Shown one piece after another: positions 7,494-16,940 of a DNA stretch of 41,656 nucleotides. Both the position numbers and the translations under genes were made by a program. The notes beneath the pieces were generated by a model. That model did no database searches. It saw only the letters and a list, made by a program, of their open reading frames with translations, and was not told the DNA's origin. Position 1 is the first letter of the stretch, and the number at the start of each line of letters is the position of its first letter. The DNA is from Nitrososphaera sp. (GTDB lineage: Archaea; Thermoproteota; Nitrososphaeria; Nitrososphaerales; Nitrososphaeraceae), in contig JAJUFP010000012.1 of assembly GCA_029263715.1 (NCBI GenBank), positions 1 to 41,656 on the forward strand, given 5' to 3'.

Positions 7494-7724
7494 TTATTCC
7501 ATGACAATCATGGTCAGGGTGGACTTGACGCCATTAAGCTTTCGAAGCTTCCACGTGATTATCTCCTTGGTCTTCTCCATCGTGTCAGATTCAACCTGCG
7601 CCACGATATCGTAGACTCCGTACACCTGGTACACTTCTTTAACGCCGTCTATTTTTTTCAACTCGTTAACAAGGGAGTCTTCAGACCCCAGTTCGGCGTT
7701 CATTAAAACAAAGGCTTTTGGCAT
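7494..7724 (-). CDS. Stand-alone Lrp/AsnC ligand-binding (RAM) domain protein, second copy
   Basis: The 76-aa protein is a paralogue of the one at 1864-2115: both begin MP-x-A-[YF]-VL and share VYGVYDI and the final KSTLTMIV/RSTLTMIV strand. It lacks a DNA-binding domain. It probably forms dimers or higher rings and could sense an amino acid or sequester full-length Lrp proteins (an inference from the family). A TATA-like GTTTTTATAC element on the minus strand (about 7740-7751) sits roughly 22 nt from the ATG, so the mRNA is probably leaderless. The C2H2 mini-protein follows downstream. Confidence 0.88.
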   Translation of the reverse strand: MPKAFVLMNAELGSEDSLVNELKKIDGVKEVYQVYGVYDIVAQVESDTMEKTKEIITWKLRKLNGVKSTLTMIVME

Positions 7725-7762
7725 ACGATCTAATTGCTTGCGGCGTATAAAAACTTGAATGT

Positions 7763-8572
7763 TCAGACCTCATGCTTCAGCTTGTTTTCATCGAAGGGGC
7801 CTGCCATCTCCCACTGGTATGCAAAAAAGTCCGAACACCATTCCAGAAACTGCGGATCCTCGCCGTAAAACATCACGTTCAGGTCAGGCTCGCCCTTCTG
7901 GTTTGGGAACAAAACGCATCCCTGCTTCTCGTTAAAGATGACCATCACGCTGACGTCTGGAAGCATCCGCCTTTCCACAAAACCCTTCGTGATAAAGTTC
8001 CGCCAGCCCACCTTCTGGAGAAGCTGCGTCCTCCCCTTTGGGACGACGGCGTTACTGGAAAATATGTAGGAAAACTTGACTCCCTGCTGCACCTTGTTGC
8101 TGACCGTTTCAATGAGATCCAAGGGAACCTGGGCCATGATCTCCTTGATGTGCTTGTCAGAACTGCTGTAGAGCTCCTTCCAGCGCTGCAAAATGGCCAT
8201 CACGCCGTGGACAATTTCGCAATTTCTAAACGCGCCCAGCCGCTGCACAAACTTGAGAGGAAGGTCGCCTAAGCTGTGGTCTAGGAGGAATTCCCGGTTT
8301 TTGTACAGAAAGTCGTAACTTGGGATAAGAGAAACCACGGTCTTGCCGTATGAAGTAAGTACAAGTTCGCCTTCCTTGCCCTTGGATACGAGGCCGGATT
8401 CTATCAGCCGGGTCATGTTTCTGTGAGCTTCCTGCATGGTCGCGTCCAGTTCTGATGCCAGCTGCGATAGCCTGTAATCCTTTTGATTCAGCCTTGCCAG
8501 CATCGAAAGGCGCAGATCTCCTGCCAGCTCGAAAAACAGCGTGCCGACGCCTTCGTTTGGTTCTTCTGACAT
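7763..8572 (-). CDS. Winged-helix regulator with FilR1-like (DUF1724) C-terminal domain
   Basis: Residues about 10-75 form a winged helix (LSMLARLNQKDYRLSQL, then ATMQEAHRNMTRLIESGLVSK, then a wing ending in LTSYGKTV). The remaining 190 residues resemble the methanogenesis regulator FilR1 domain, including a C-terminal stretch PNQKGEPDLNVMFYG and FLEWCSDFFAYQWE. Such proteins are archaeal transcription regulators that probably sense a small molecule. The ORF opens at 8596, but a GGTGG element just before the ATG at 8572 favours the shorter form, which starts MSEEPNEG. It is divergent from rpl11, so the two share an upstream region. Confidence 0.8.
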   Translation of the reverse strand: MSEEPNEGVGTLFFELAGDLRLSMLARLNQKDYRLSQLASELDATMQEAHRNMTRLIESGLVSKGKEGELVLTSYGKTVVSLIPSYDFLYKNREFLLDHSLGDLPLKFVQRLGAFRNCEIVHGVMAILQRWKELYSSSDKHIKEIMAQVPLDLIETVSNKVQQGVKFSYIFSSNAVVPKGRTQLLQKVGWRNFITKGFVERRMLPDVSVMVIFNEKQGCVLFPNQKGEPDLNVMFYGEDPQFLEWCSDFFAYQWEMAGPFDENKLKHEV

Positions 8573-8623
8573 AATACCACCAAGTCTACAATACACATGT
8601 TTAAAAATCTGTCAACAGGAACG

Positions 8624-8636
8624 ATTATAATTTGGA
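8624..8636 (+). promoter_or_regulatory. rpl11 promoter (TATA box)
   Basis: GATTATAATTTGG lies about 30 nt before the L11 ATG at 8661, the expected spacing for an archaeal TATA box with little or no leader. Confidence 0.55.
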
Positions 8637-8660
8637 TAACCTGGCATTGTAGGCATCACT

Positions 8661-9143
8661 ATGGGAGACAAAAAGTCTGTTTCTGCGCTTGTAAGCGGCG
8701 GAGAGGCTAATGCAGGCCCGCCTCTTGGTCCAGCCTTGGGCCCAATGGGTGTCAACGTCCTGCAGGTAGTCAATACCATTAACGAGAAGACCAAGGATTT
8801 TCCAGGGATGAAGGTCCCAGTCAAGGTAGAGGTCGATAGCGAGACAAAGAAGTTCACTGTCGAAGTAGGTATCCCGCCAACCGCAGCACTGGTGGCAAAG
8901 GAATCCGGCATTCCAAAGGGATCCGGCACCGCAGGCAAGGATTATGCTGGCGACCTGTCCATGGCCAGTGCAGTCAAGATAGCCAAGATGAAGATCGACG
9001 GCTCGTACGCCAAGGATGTCAAGGGCGCAACAAAAGAAGTCATTGGCTCCTGTGTCAGCATGGGCGTCAAGGTGGAAGGCAAGCCGGCCAAGGAAGTCTA
9101 TCCGGACGTCAACGGTGGCAAGTACGACGATCTGTTCAAGTAA
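8661..9143 (+). CDS. rpl11: Large-subunit ribosomal protein L11 (uL11)
   Basis: The 160-aa protein carries the L11 signature: ANAGPPLGPALGPMGVNVLQVV near the N-terminus (the proline helix that meets the GTPase centre), the strand IPPTAALVAKESG, and the C-terminal rRNA-binding half with ASAVKIAKMK and VIGSCVSMGVKVEG. It binds the 23S rRNA GTPase-associated region and helps recruit elongation factors. The length is normal for archaea. It is transcribed alone here, not next to L1 or L10, and a run of T bases follows the stop. Confidence 0.97.
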   Translation: MGDKKSVSALVSGGEANAGPPLGPALGPMGVNVLQVVNTINEKTKDFPGMKVPVKVEVDSETKKFTVEVGIPPTAALVAKESGIPKGSGTAGKDYAGDLSMASAVKIAKMKIDGSYAKDVKGATKEVIGSCVSMGVKVEGKPAKEVYPDVNGGKYDDLFK

Positions 9144-9162
9144 TTTTTTAACACTCTTTTTT
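9144..9162 (+). terminator. Oligo-T terminator after rpl11
   Basis: Two T6 tracts (9144-9149 and 9157-9162) directly follow the L11 stop codon. T-rich tracts without a hairpin are the usual archaeal termination signal. Confidence 0.55.
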
Positions 9163-9211
9163 GGTCCGACGAAATCGTAATAACCCAGACGTACTATCCC
9201 TATCTTGATCT

Positions 9212-12200
9212 TTGATCAAAACCGCTGTTGTAGTGGCTGTCATTCTGGCTATGTCTGTATTTATCGCGCCAGCTTATTCCCTACCAGCAACAGATTCTGC
9301 TTCTGTCGAATCTGGTCCGCAGGTGTATCAGTTTGAACAGCTTCCCTCTCTTGATGCTGTAAATATTTACGGCTTTACTGTCCCTAAAAGCGCGATAAGG
9401 TCGGATTTTGGCGCCATCCATCTTGGCGATTTGGAATATAACGGCAACCCTGGGAGGACTCTGGTCTTTGGCAAAGGCGACGCAAGCCTTCTTGCCGGAA
9501 ACGCGCATGTCGTTGGTCTTGGCGGCGGCATGGAAAAGGGCATGCCGTTTATGGGCGTCGCCATGTCCCAGGCGCCGCTTCCTGCTGGCACCGGGTTTAT
9601 GTATTCTCCAGACGCGCCGCTACAGTTTGATTCCATTTCATACAACGTTCCGTCCAACTATTCCGCGCCTATAGACGCCGGCAGGTATTCCGGTTCGTCA
9701 ATAATCGGATCCGATGCCGTGGCTCAAAAGTACAACATCACAGGAGACGGGACGACGGTGGCCATAGTGGACACCGGCACTGACTTTTCAAACCCGGATA
9801 TGCAGCACGCAGTGGCAAGGGACGATAACAACATCCCCATCATGCTGGACGCCGACGGCCAGGGAATCGTGCTTACGCAGGCCAAGTACATAGCCAAGAT
9901 CGACGAGCAATCCGGCCGGATAATGAATTACACTTCTCCGTCCGTCAATGCAACCCTGCCGGAGGGCATCACTTCATATGCCTATGTCAACGGGACCGGC
10001 GTTTTCCTCAGAACGTCGGAGGGCGTGATACCGGTCTACAACTCGATCTACCCGTACTTTGCGACTCCCACTCTTGAGGCCACTGCCAGCATAGACTGGA
10101 AGATAGGCAACAACAGCCAAGACTACATAAAGTCGAAGAGCGGCATCTACAGGTTCGGCGTTATTTACCAGCTGCACATGCAGCTTGGCTACCTTGTCAT
10201 AGAGATAGTCCCCGTGCTCGTAGTCGATAGCGAGGAAGCCGGCGTGTACGATACGATAATACCGGACATGTCATTTGGATGGTCCCTGTTTAGCCAGACC
10301 ATTTCCAGAACACACCCGCAGGCAGGGCATCTTTTAACAGAGCCAACGTACGACTTTACTGATGAAAGGCCGATCAGGATTGGAGAAGGCAGCGAATTCA
10401 TGATATACGACCATGACAAGGATGGTTTTCCTGACTACAGCATAGGCACAGCAGGAGCGAGGGTGCTGGACGTATGGCGCGTTGTAGAAAACAAGACCAG
10501 TCTGGATATAGACACTGCATACGGTAGCACCGTCGAGGCCAAGCTGCTTGAGCCAATAGACCCCGGCGGCGATTACTTTGGCCTGATGTTCGATTTTCAG
10601 GGTCACGGTACGAGCACGGCAGCAACCGTGGCATCCAAGGGCATCGGCCAGTACTCCCTGTACAACAATGAAACCGAATACCACCTTGCAGGGATGGCGC
10701 CGGATGCAAAGATAATCCCGGTCAAGGCGCTTTGGCTAGGAGACACCATTTACGGCTGGCTTTATGCGGCAGGGTTCGACCTGCAGGATGAAAGGTGGCA
10801 GTACACCGGCGATCACAAGGCCGACATCATCAGCAACAGCTGGGGCATATCCAACTTCCCACTCCTCAAGGCCGGACCGGGTTACGACTTGCTCAGTGTC
10901 ATGTCATCCCTTCTGGTGCTGCCCAAGGTGCTGGACGATCAGTACGAAGGGACACTGATGGTAGACAGTGTCGGCAACAGCGGTCTTGGATACGGATCTG
11001 TCGGCTCCCCCAACGCCTCCCCGCTGACAATTTCCGTGGGGGCAACCACCAACAATGTTCATGTGGGGTACGACGGATTTGCCAACATCACCAGGTTTGG
11101 CTCTTCTGCAGCCGCCTACGACGAAGTTGCTGACTTTTCCAGCAGGGGCCCAAGCCTGCTAGGGGATCCAAAACCGGAGCTTATGGCTATCGGATCGTAC
11201 GGGTTTACTCCTGCCTCGGTGGTGGTCAAGAACCCCGAGTCGAGGCTAGACAACCCCAGAAATGATGCCGCGTTCACGTTGTTTGGGGGCACAAGTATGG
11301 CCGCGCCAATGGTTGCCGGGACCGCCGCTCTGGTCATACAAGATATGAAGGACCGCGGCGAGCCTATCAACCCGCTAAAGGTCAAAAGCATACTGATGTC
11401 CTCGGCCAAAGACCTCAAAAACGATCCCTTCGTCCAAGGAGCCGGCAGGGTTGACGCAATGTCGGCCATCGAACTGTCAAGAGGTACGGAGGGCATGTTC
11501 TCTGTTTACACTGAAGACACGGTAAGAAACATCCTGACGACCATTTCGCCGGCCATCTCAAGGTATGATTTCACGGGAATTATCGGCGATGAATCTTTAT
11601 CCGGCAGCAATCTTGTTGAAGCTGCTGCCGGTCTCCAAGAGTCCCGCTGGTTTGCCGGCCAGATAGAGCAGGGCAACTCTGCAATAACAGAGATAGTGGT
11701 GGAAAACCCGTCTTCGGAGAGGATCAAAGTCGAGCTATCCAGCACTGTTGAAAAGCTTTTGGACAGACACGAGATGAACAGCACCACCCGGCTGTTTGAA
11801 AGAGATCCGACCCACAGCGACGAGGAGTTCGGATACACGCCCAACTACTACAACCTGACAGAGATAATCGGCGGTCCCATTCCGGAAGACGCTGACCTGA
11901 TGGTGGCCAGGGTAAACTTCCCCTTCTCCAGCTTTTTGAACTCAACGGAACTTTTTGCAGACTATATGAGAATCGCGTCCGTGTACAGCTACGACTGGCA
12001 TGACAGCGACCAGAACGATGACGTTGCATTCAAAGAGATCACCATGGTCAACCGCGGCGGCTCATGGGGGACAATCCAGGAACTGAGAGTATCGGATCCG
12101 GCCAGCAAGTTCGCCGGAACCCCGGTTATCGGTGTGTACCCGGTACCGTCCATATTCTCGTTCTGGCGCGGCGACAGGGAGATCAACGCTACTGCGATGG

Positions 12201-13879
12201 ATTACACGCTGACTGTCGAATTCTACAAACGCATGCCCAACCCCGACGTACAGTTTGACCAGAACATTGTGAAGGACAAGGCCTTTCTGACCGTCGAGCC
12301 GCACAGCAAAGCAAGCGTGGGCGCATCCGTTGTAACTAAGGAGGACACCGTTCCCGGCATACACTATGGTGAGATAATAGCCAGCGGCAAATCAGGCCAC
12401 AAGGTCGTCATGCCGGTAAGCTACGTGGTTGCTGCCAGCCAATACTCAAAGCAAGTTCCGCTAGTGATCTCTCCATCCGCAGAGAGCGCTGACAGCCTGA
12501 GGCCAAACGGCTATGTCGGCGGACTTTCAGACATGACATCAAGGTACACCACCGGCGACTGGCGGTCGTACTACTTTAGCATACAGGACAAAAGCATCAC
12601 GACGATGAGTCTAGAGATATTCTGGCCGCACAACTCGACAAGCATAAGCGTAATGGCGTTTGGCCCGGACGGCCGTCTAGTCGCAACAACTGTTCCGTCT
12701 GGAGTATTCGAGGAATTTGCCGGCTGGCCCAGCAACGATTGGCTTGGAACTTCCAGCTTCAGCGAGGGTGGAGCATTCTTTTTCAGCCAGAACAACGGCG
12801 GCAACTCGACGGTGCTTCATGTGCCGGTGAACCAGACTGGAACTTATTCTGTATTGCTGCACAACACACTTTTCCATGGCCAGAACCTCAACGAACCTGT
12901 AACGGTAGAGGCCAAGTTCTCAACGCTGCTGCCGGACACAACACCACCCAGGATTGCGGCCGATGTTCCTAGGTACATTATCGGAAGACATACAGTGCCA
13001 GTCACTGTTGACGATGATAACCCGGCAGGCCTAAGCTATTCCATAGACGGAAACGTCTTTACCCGCCAACCTGCAGCCTCCGATCCAACCCAAAAGTTTG
13101 ACATAGTTCTGGACGGCGAGAGCCTAGCTGAGGGGCCGCACCGCCTGTATGTTGAGACGACGGACACTGTGGGGCATTCATCAACCGTGGTATCAGAGTT
13201 TGATGTTGACAGAACGCCACCGGCTGCTGAAATCTTGTTGCGCTATGAAAACGGAACCGAGATCATTCCTGCGGACAACACCATCGTTTCCGGCAACGTG
13301 ACGCTGATCTGGAACTTGACTGACAGAAACGGGGTGGCAGAGCCGGTAAAGGTGTCTCTCCCCAATGCCGCTTTGCCTGTTGAATCAACCGAAGCATCGT
13401 CTCTGGCCATAGATTCAACGCTGCTTGCCGATGGGCAGCACCAGGTATCCATAACATCGACAGACATTCCTGGCAACAGCATGACAAAGAGCCTGCAGTT
13501 GCTGGTTGACAACACCGCTCCAACGACTTCGATAGACGCGCCAGACGGCTCGGAACTGAAGGGCAAGATCCAGATAGGAGTAAAGGCAGAAGACCCCAAC
13601 CTCCGGCTTGTTACGCTGACAGTGGGGGACAAAAAGTCCATCGACGTGACTGGCCTAGAGAAGTACGAGCTTGACACTGCCGACCTTCAGGACGGCAAGT
13701 ACGAGCTAAAGCTTACTGCGGTAGATGCCGCCGGTAACAGCAGCAGCGCCGCAACCACCATCGCGGTAGCCAACGTCAGGCCCCAGATAGAGTCTGCAGC
13801 CATGTTGGGAGTGCTTGGTGGTCTGGCCATTGGAGCTGCAGTAGCATGGTTTATTGCTTCACGGCGGCGCAGAAAGTAG
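9212..13879 (+). CDS. Large cell-surface subtilisin-like (S8) serine protease
   Basis: The 1555-aa protein starts at TTG with a signal peptide (about residues 1-23, ending AYS). The S8 triad is intact: D187 in AIVDTGTDF, H465 in GHGTSTAATVASKG, and S695 in GGTSMAAPMVAG; the oxyanion Asn sits in SVGNSG. The gap of about 278 residues between Asp and His is far larger than in subtilisin and contains an inserted domain. After the protease come long beta-rich regions with Ig-like repeats (DTTPP, DRTPP and DNTAP linkers near 1240-1510). A single TM helix near 1527-1549 and a RRRRK stop-transfer end follow. It is therefore an anchored extracellular protease that probably digests or matures S-layer or environmental proteins. 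Confidence 0.93.
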   Translation: MIKTAVVVAVILAMSVFIAPAYSLPATDSASVESGPQVYQFEQLPSLDAVNIYGFTVPKSAIRSDFGAIHLGDLEYNGNPGRTLVFGKGDASLLAGNAHVVGLGGGMEKGMPFMGVAMSQAPLPAGTGFMYSPDAPLQFDSISYNVPSNYSAPIDAGRYSGSSIIGSDAVAQKYNITGDGTTVAIVDTGTDFSNPDMQHAVARDDNNIPIMLDADGQGIVLTQAKYIAKIDEQSGRIMNYTSPSVNATLPEGITSYAYVNGTGVFLRTSEGVIPVYNSIYPYFATPTLEATASIDWKIGNNSQDYIKSKSGIYRFGVIYQLHMQLGYLVIEIVPVLVVDSEEAGVYDTIIPDMSFGWSLFSQTISRTHPQAGHLLTEPTYDFTDERPIRIGEGSEFMIYDHDKDGFPDYSIGTAGARVLDVWRVVENKTSLDIDTAYGSTVEAKLLEPIDPGGDYFGLMFDFQGHGTSTAATVASKGIGQYSLYNNETEYHLAGMAPDAKIIPVKALWLGDTIYGWLYAAGFDLQDERWQYTGDHKADIISNSWGISNFPLLKAGPGYDLLSVMSSLLVLPKVLDDQYEGTLMVDSVGNSGLGYGSVGSPNASPLTISVGATTNNVHVGYDGFANITRFGSSAAAYDEVADFSSRGPSLLGDPKPELMAIGSYGFTPASVVVKNPESRLDNPRNDAAFTLFGGTSMAAPMVAGTAALVIQDMKDRGEPINPLKVKSILMSSAKDLKNDPFVQGAGRVDAMSAIELSRGTEGMFSVYTEDTVRNILTTISPAISRYDFTGIIGDESLSGSNLVEAAAGLQESRWFAGQIEQGNSAITEIVVENPSSERIKVELSSTVEKLLDRHEMNSTTRLFERDPTHSDEEFGYTPNYYNLTEIIGGPIPEDADLMVARVNFPFSSFLNSTELFADYMRIASVYSYDWHDSDQNDDVAFKEITMVNRGGSWGTIQELRVSDPASKFAGTPVIGVYPVPSIFSFWRGDREINATAMDYTLTVEFYKRMPNPDVQFDQNIVKDKAFLTVEPHSKASVGASVVTKEDTVPGIHYGEIIASGKSGHKVVMPVSYVVAASQYSKQVPLVISPSAESADSLRPNGYVGGLSDMTSRYTTGDWRSYYFSIQDKSITTMSLEIFWPHNSTSISVMAFGPDGRLVATTVPSGVFEEFAGWPSNDWLGTSSFSEGGAFFFSQNNGGNSTVLHVPVNQTGTYSVLLHNTLFHGQNLNEPVTVEAKFSTLLPDTTPPRIAADVPRYIIGRHTVPVTVDDDNPAGLSYSIDGNVFTRQPAASDPTQKFDIVLDGESLAEGPHRLYVETTDTVGHSSTVVSEFDVDRTPPAAEILLRYENGTEIIPADNTIVSGNVTLIWNLTDRNGVAEPVKVSLPNAALPVESTEASSLAIDSTLLADGQHQVSITSTDIPGNSMTKSLQLLVDNTAPTTSIDAPDGSELKGKIQIGVKAEDPNLRLVTLTVGDKKSIDVTGLEKYELDTADLQDGKYELKLTAVDAAGNSSSAATTIAVANVRPQIESAAMLGVLGGLAIGAAVAWFIASRRRRK

Positions 13880-13884
13880 CTGGA

Positions 13885-13895
13885 AATTTTAAATA
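13885..13895 (+). promoter_or_regulatory. Thioredoxin promoter (TATA box)
   Basis: AATTTTAAATA lies about 27 nt before the ATG at 13920, the classical TATA distance for a leaderless archaeal gene. Confidence 0.6.
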
Positions 13896-13919
13896 GCGAG
13901 TAGATCATTTTTACCACAC

Positions 13920-14273
13920 ATGAGCGAGGAAAAGAAATCACCCCACGCAGCAAACCCGAACCTCATAGAGCTGGCAGAAAAGAACTTTGACAACATCATA
14001 AACGGTACCAAGCCAGTCCTAGTGGACTTTTGGGCCACATGGTGCGGCCCCTGTCAGTTCATGCTGCCCATATTCGACAAGATGGCCAAAAAGTACGGTG
14101 ACAAGGTGACCTTTGGCAGGGTCAACGTGGACGACAATCAGGGAGTAGCCATGAGGTATGATGTTTACGCAATACCCACCTTCATAATGTTCATGAACGG
14201 CAAGGCGGTCGACAGGGCCATAGGCGCCGTCGGAGAAAAGGGTCTTGAAGGCCTGCTGCAAAAATACCAGTAA
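13920..14273 (+). CDS. trxA: Thioredoxin
   Basis: The 117-aa protein is a single thioredoxin domain with the redox motif WCGPC (C42, C45), a preceding VDFWATW strand and the cis-proline in YAIPTF. It reduces protein disulfides in the cytoplasm. A polar N-terminal extension of about 15 residues (EEKKSPHAAN) precedes the fold, with no signal peptide. The start is supported by the TATA box at 13885-13895. It is convergent with infB, with stop codons directly adjacent (14273/14274), which leaves no terminator space. Confidence 0.95.
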   Translation: MSEEKKSPHAANPNLIELAEKNFDNIINGTKPVLVDFWATWCGPCQFMLPIFDKMAKKYGDKVTFGRVNVDDNQGVAMRYDVYAIPTFIMFMNGKAVDRAIGAVGEKGLEGLLQKYQ

Positions 14274-16067
14274 CTAGAGGTACCCGAACGCGGGATCCTC
14301 AGCCCTTTTTAGAGCCAGAATCCTGTTAAAGATCTCTTTTTCCTTTTCGTTTAGCCGGTGGAGGAATCTTTCCGATATCTGTTTGGCCTGCCGGCTGTTA
14401 AGGTCCGTGTAGAAAACTTCTCCTTCGTTGATCTGCCGGCCTATGGTGGGCTCTTTTAGCGATACTGCCACCTGCATGCCAGCAGTAGCCTCTTCCATGG
14501 ATTTGCCGCTCTCCTGAATCTGGTGCACGGTCCCTACTTTTTTGCCGGATTCGTTTATTACCTGAACCTTCTGCCGGAGTTTGCCCACTTGGATCTCTGC
14601 TCCAAACACGGCAGGGTCGTTTCGCCGGAATACAAAGCCCTTCATGAACTGGAACTGGCACACCGGCGGCAGTTCATTAAAGAGGATGGATTCTTCGTGT
14701 TCCTTCTGGTAGGTAACCCAGTCGGTGTAGCTTCTAACCAGATTGTAGATTATCCGCTCGTTAAAGATCTTGACGCTTCGGTCTATGGATTCCTTCTCCG
14801 CGTCATCCAGCACCTTGACGTTGAATCCCAGCACGACACCGCTGTACCTGTCGCTTTCCCTTACCGCAGCGGCCTCGATTATGTCCCTTCTCGTGATGTT
14901 GCCAATATCGGCCGTCCGTATGGGAACGTTATCCTTTTTCAAAAGATCGATGATGGCTTCAAGTGAGCCGATGGTATCGCATTTCAGTATGACACCGGTC
15001 GTGTTGGTATTGCTGACGATGGCGTTCTTGACTTCGCCTTCTACAAGCGACGTGAGCCTTCCCAGTTCGGTTTCGCCCTTTTCCTTTTCATAGACGTAAA
15101 GCGGGCTTCCCGCCAGCACGCCATCAAGGTCCGGCGAGGTTATCTTTAAGCCGGCTGCGGCGATAACCTCGGTTACAGGCTTGAATTTGTCACGGGGGTC
15201 GCGCATTTCATCCAACGGCTTTGGTAGCAGAATTGCCTTGACCCGGGTGGCTATCGCGCCGTCCCTTTTTGCCATGACAACGCTGTCGCCCTGCCGGAGT
15301 ATGCCGTCTAGCAGGATAACGTTGGCCGACGGGCCAAGGCCGGGCTCCTCGTTTACTTCAAGCACTATGCCCCTTGCAGCGCCGGCATGCCGTTCAAGCC
15401 GCCTGGCCATGTACTGCTGGGTCAGGCCGACAAGCACTGCCAGGAGCTCTGGAATTCCAACTCCAGTCCTTGCGCTTACCGGGACGATGGCAACCTCCTT
15501 GGTGAAGTCCCGGACCCGCCAGAAGGCTTCTGACGAAAAACCCAGCCGGGAAAGGGATCCCAACACTGAGTAGATTTTTTCATCAAGCATCGTCTGTATG
15601 TGGGCCTCTTGCTTTTTCACCTCTTCTGAGATAAACCGTGAATAGGGCCGCCAGCCGGTAATCATGTCCACTTTATTTAGCGCAATGACGAACGGAACCT
15701 TTCTTTTTTTCAGGATCTCGATGCTCTCCACAGTCTGGGCTTCAAAGCCCTTGTTGACGTCTGCCACCACGATGGCGATATCCGCTGCAGAGCCTCCACG
15801 GGCCCTCAGATTGGCAAATACTTCGTGGCCCGGCGTGTCAATTACAAGAAGGCCCGGTATCGAGGTCTCCGCCTTTGCCAGGCTGGAATAGAGGGCGCCG
15901 GTGACCTCCTTTATAGTCTCAATGGGGAAAAAGCTGGCCCCGATGTGCTGAGTAATGCCGCCGACCTCTCTGGCCTGCACTGCAGTCCCCCGGATCTTGT
16001 CCAGCAGAGACGTCTTGCCAGAGTCTACGTGACCGAGAACTACTACTACGGGCTGCCTGAGCTCCAA
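14274..16067 (-). CDS. infB: Translation initiation factor aIF5B (IF2-like GTPase)
   Basis: The 597-aa protein has the GTPase set: G1 GHVDSGKTSLLD, G3 DTPGHEVF and G4 NKVDM, followed by domains II-IV as in archaeal/eukaryotic eIF5B. It lacks the long N-terminal region of eukaryotic eIF5B, as is normal in archaea. It joins the ribosomal subunits and promotes initiator tRNA binding during initiation. It is the last gene of the L7Ae - S28e - L24e - ndk - infB operon, seven nt after ndk. Confidence 0.97.
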   Translation of the reverse strand: MELRQPVVVVLGHVDSGKTSLLDKIRGTAVQAREVGGITQHIGASFFPIETIKEVTGALYSSLAKAETSIPGLLVIDTPGHEVFANLRARGGSAADIAIVVADVNKGFEAQTVESIEILKKRKVPFVIALNKVDMITGWRPYSRFISEEVKKQEAHIQTMLDEKIYSVLGSLSRLGFSSEAFWRVRDFTKEVAIVPVSARTGVGIPELLAVLVGLTQQYMARRLERHAGAARGIVLEVNEEPGLGPSANVILLDGILRQGDSVVMAKRDGAIATRVKAILLPKPLDEMRDPRDKFKPVTEVIAAAGLKITSPDLDGVLAGSPLYVYEKEKGETELGRLTSLVEGEVKNAIVSNTNTTGVILKCDTIGSLEAIIDLLKKDNVPIRTADIGNITRRDIIEAAAVRESDRYSGVVLGFNVKVLDDAEKESIDRSVKIFNERIIYNLVRSYTDWVTYQKEHEESILFNELPPVCQFQFMKGFVFRRNDPAVFGAEIQVGKLRQKVQVINESGKKVGTVHQIQESGKSMEEATAGMQVAVSLKEPTIGRQINEGEVFYTDLNSRQAKQISERFLHRLNEKEKEIFNRILALKRAEDPAFGYL

Positions 16068-16074
16068 AGTCCAG

Positions 16075-16479
16075 CTAGGCGAAGATGACCTTCGACTCTT
16101 TTATGAAGCTTTCAGGCGAGTCAGAGGCGTGTATGATGTTGTCGGTAAAGCCCAGACCAAAGTCGCCCCTTATTGTTCCTGGTGCTGCTTCAAAGGATTT
16201 GGTTGCGCCGATCATTATCCTGACGGTGTTGACGGCGTTGTTCCCCTCAAGGATGCAGGCCACCACCGGGCCGGAGGTTATGAAGGAAACCAGCTCGCCA
16301 AAGAACGGCTTTTCACTGTGGACTGAGTAAAACTCCTCGGCCTTGGCCTTGGTAAAGTTGTAGTACGTCAGGTTCTTTATGACAAAGCCCTTCTCTTCAA
16401 AGCGGGCCAGCACCTTGCCGGTAAGGCCGCGCCGAAAGCCGTCTGGCTTGATTACTATCAGTGTATTTTCTACTGCCAC
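16075..16479 (-). CDS. ndk: Nucleoside diphosphate kinase
   Basis: The 134-aa protein matches the NDK fold from [10 protein letters not shown] at the N-terminus to the active-site His in [11 protein letters not shown] (H117), with the conserved GDFG nearby. It transfers the gamma phosphate from ATP to other NDPs and so balances nucleotide pools. It lies between L24e and infB, a gene order widely conserved in archaea, which ties GTP supply to translation genes. The spacing to L24e is only 3 nt, which implies cotranscription. Confidence 0.97.
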   Translation of the reverse strand: MAVENTLIVIKPDGFRRGLTGKVLARFEEKGFVIKNLTYYNFTKAKAEEFYSVHSEKPFFGELVSFITSGPVVACILEGNNAVNTVRIMIGATKSFEAAPGTIRGDFGLGFTDNIIHASDSPESFIKESKVIFA

Positions 16480-16482
16480 CGT

Positions 16483-16698
16483 TTACGCACCCTTCTTGCG
16501 CAGGCCGCCCTTGGCGTACTTTTTGGTCCATTTAAGCTTCCTTGGGTCGCGCTTGAGCGTTCGGAGGTTCTTTTTGCATTTGCTGCTGCAGGTCCATTCA
16601 ATCTGGCCGTCGTTTTTCACGAGCATAATGCCGTGGCCAATGGATATCTGGGTGCCGCAGAAATTGCATACACGAAGCGAAGATGCTGCTCTGCTCAT
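16483..16698 (-). CDS. rpl24e: Ribosomal protein L24e (eL24)
   Basis: The 71-aa protein shows the L24e zinc site: C11-X2-C14 in VCNFCGTQI and CX3C in TCSSKCKKN, followed by the basic KLKWTKKYAKGGLRKKGA tail. It belongs to the large subunit and is found in archaea and eukaryotes. It lies five nt after S28e and three before ndk within the same operon. Confidence 0.97.
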   Translation of the reverse strand: MSRAASSLRVCNFCGTQISIGHGIMLVKNDGQIEWTCSSKCKKNLRTLKRDPRKLKWTKKYAKGGLRKKGA

Positions 16699-16703
16699 CT
16701 AGA

Positions 16704-16922
16704 TCACCTTATCTTGCGAGCCTCGCGCTCGGTCTCTCTAAGCATAAGCACGTCTTTCATCCTTACTGCACCCTTGACGTTTCTGGTGAGTATACGGCCC
16801 TTGTCCTTTCCTTCTAGGACCTTGACCCTGACCTGGATAACCTCGCCGGCGATTCCGGTCCTTCCAACGATCTGGATGACCTCGGCGGGGGTAACCTTCT
16901 CTTCAACTGCCTTGCTGCTCAT
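16704..16922 (-). CDS. rps28e: Ribosomal protein S28e (eS28)
   Basis: The 72-aa protein carries the S28e core [21 protein letters not shown] and ends with the family signature [12 protein letters not shown]. It is a small-subunit OB-fold protein near the mRNA exit site. It is the second gene of the L7Ae-led operon. Confidence 0.97.
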   Translation of the reverse strand: MSSKAVEEKVTPAEVIQIVGRTGIAGEVIQVRVKVLEGKDKGRILTRNVKGAVRMKDVLMLRETEREARKIR

Positions 16923-16940
16923 CTGGCCTCAGCCCCGGTT

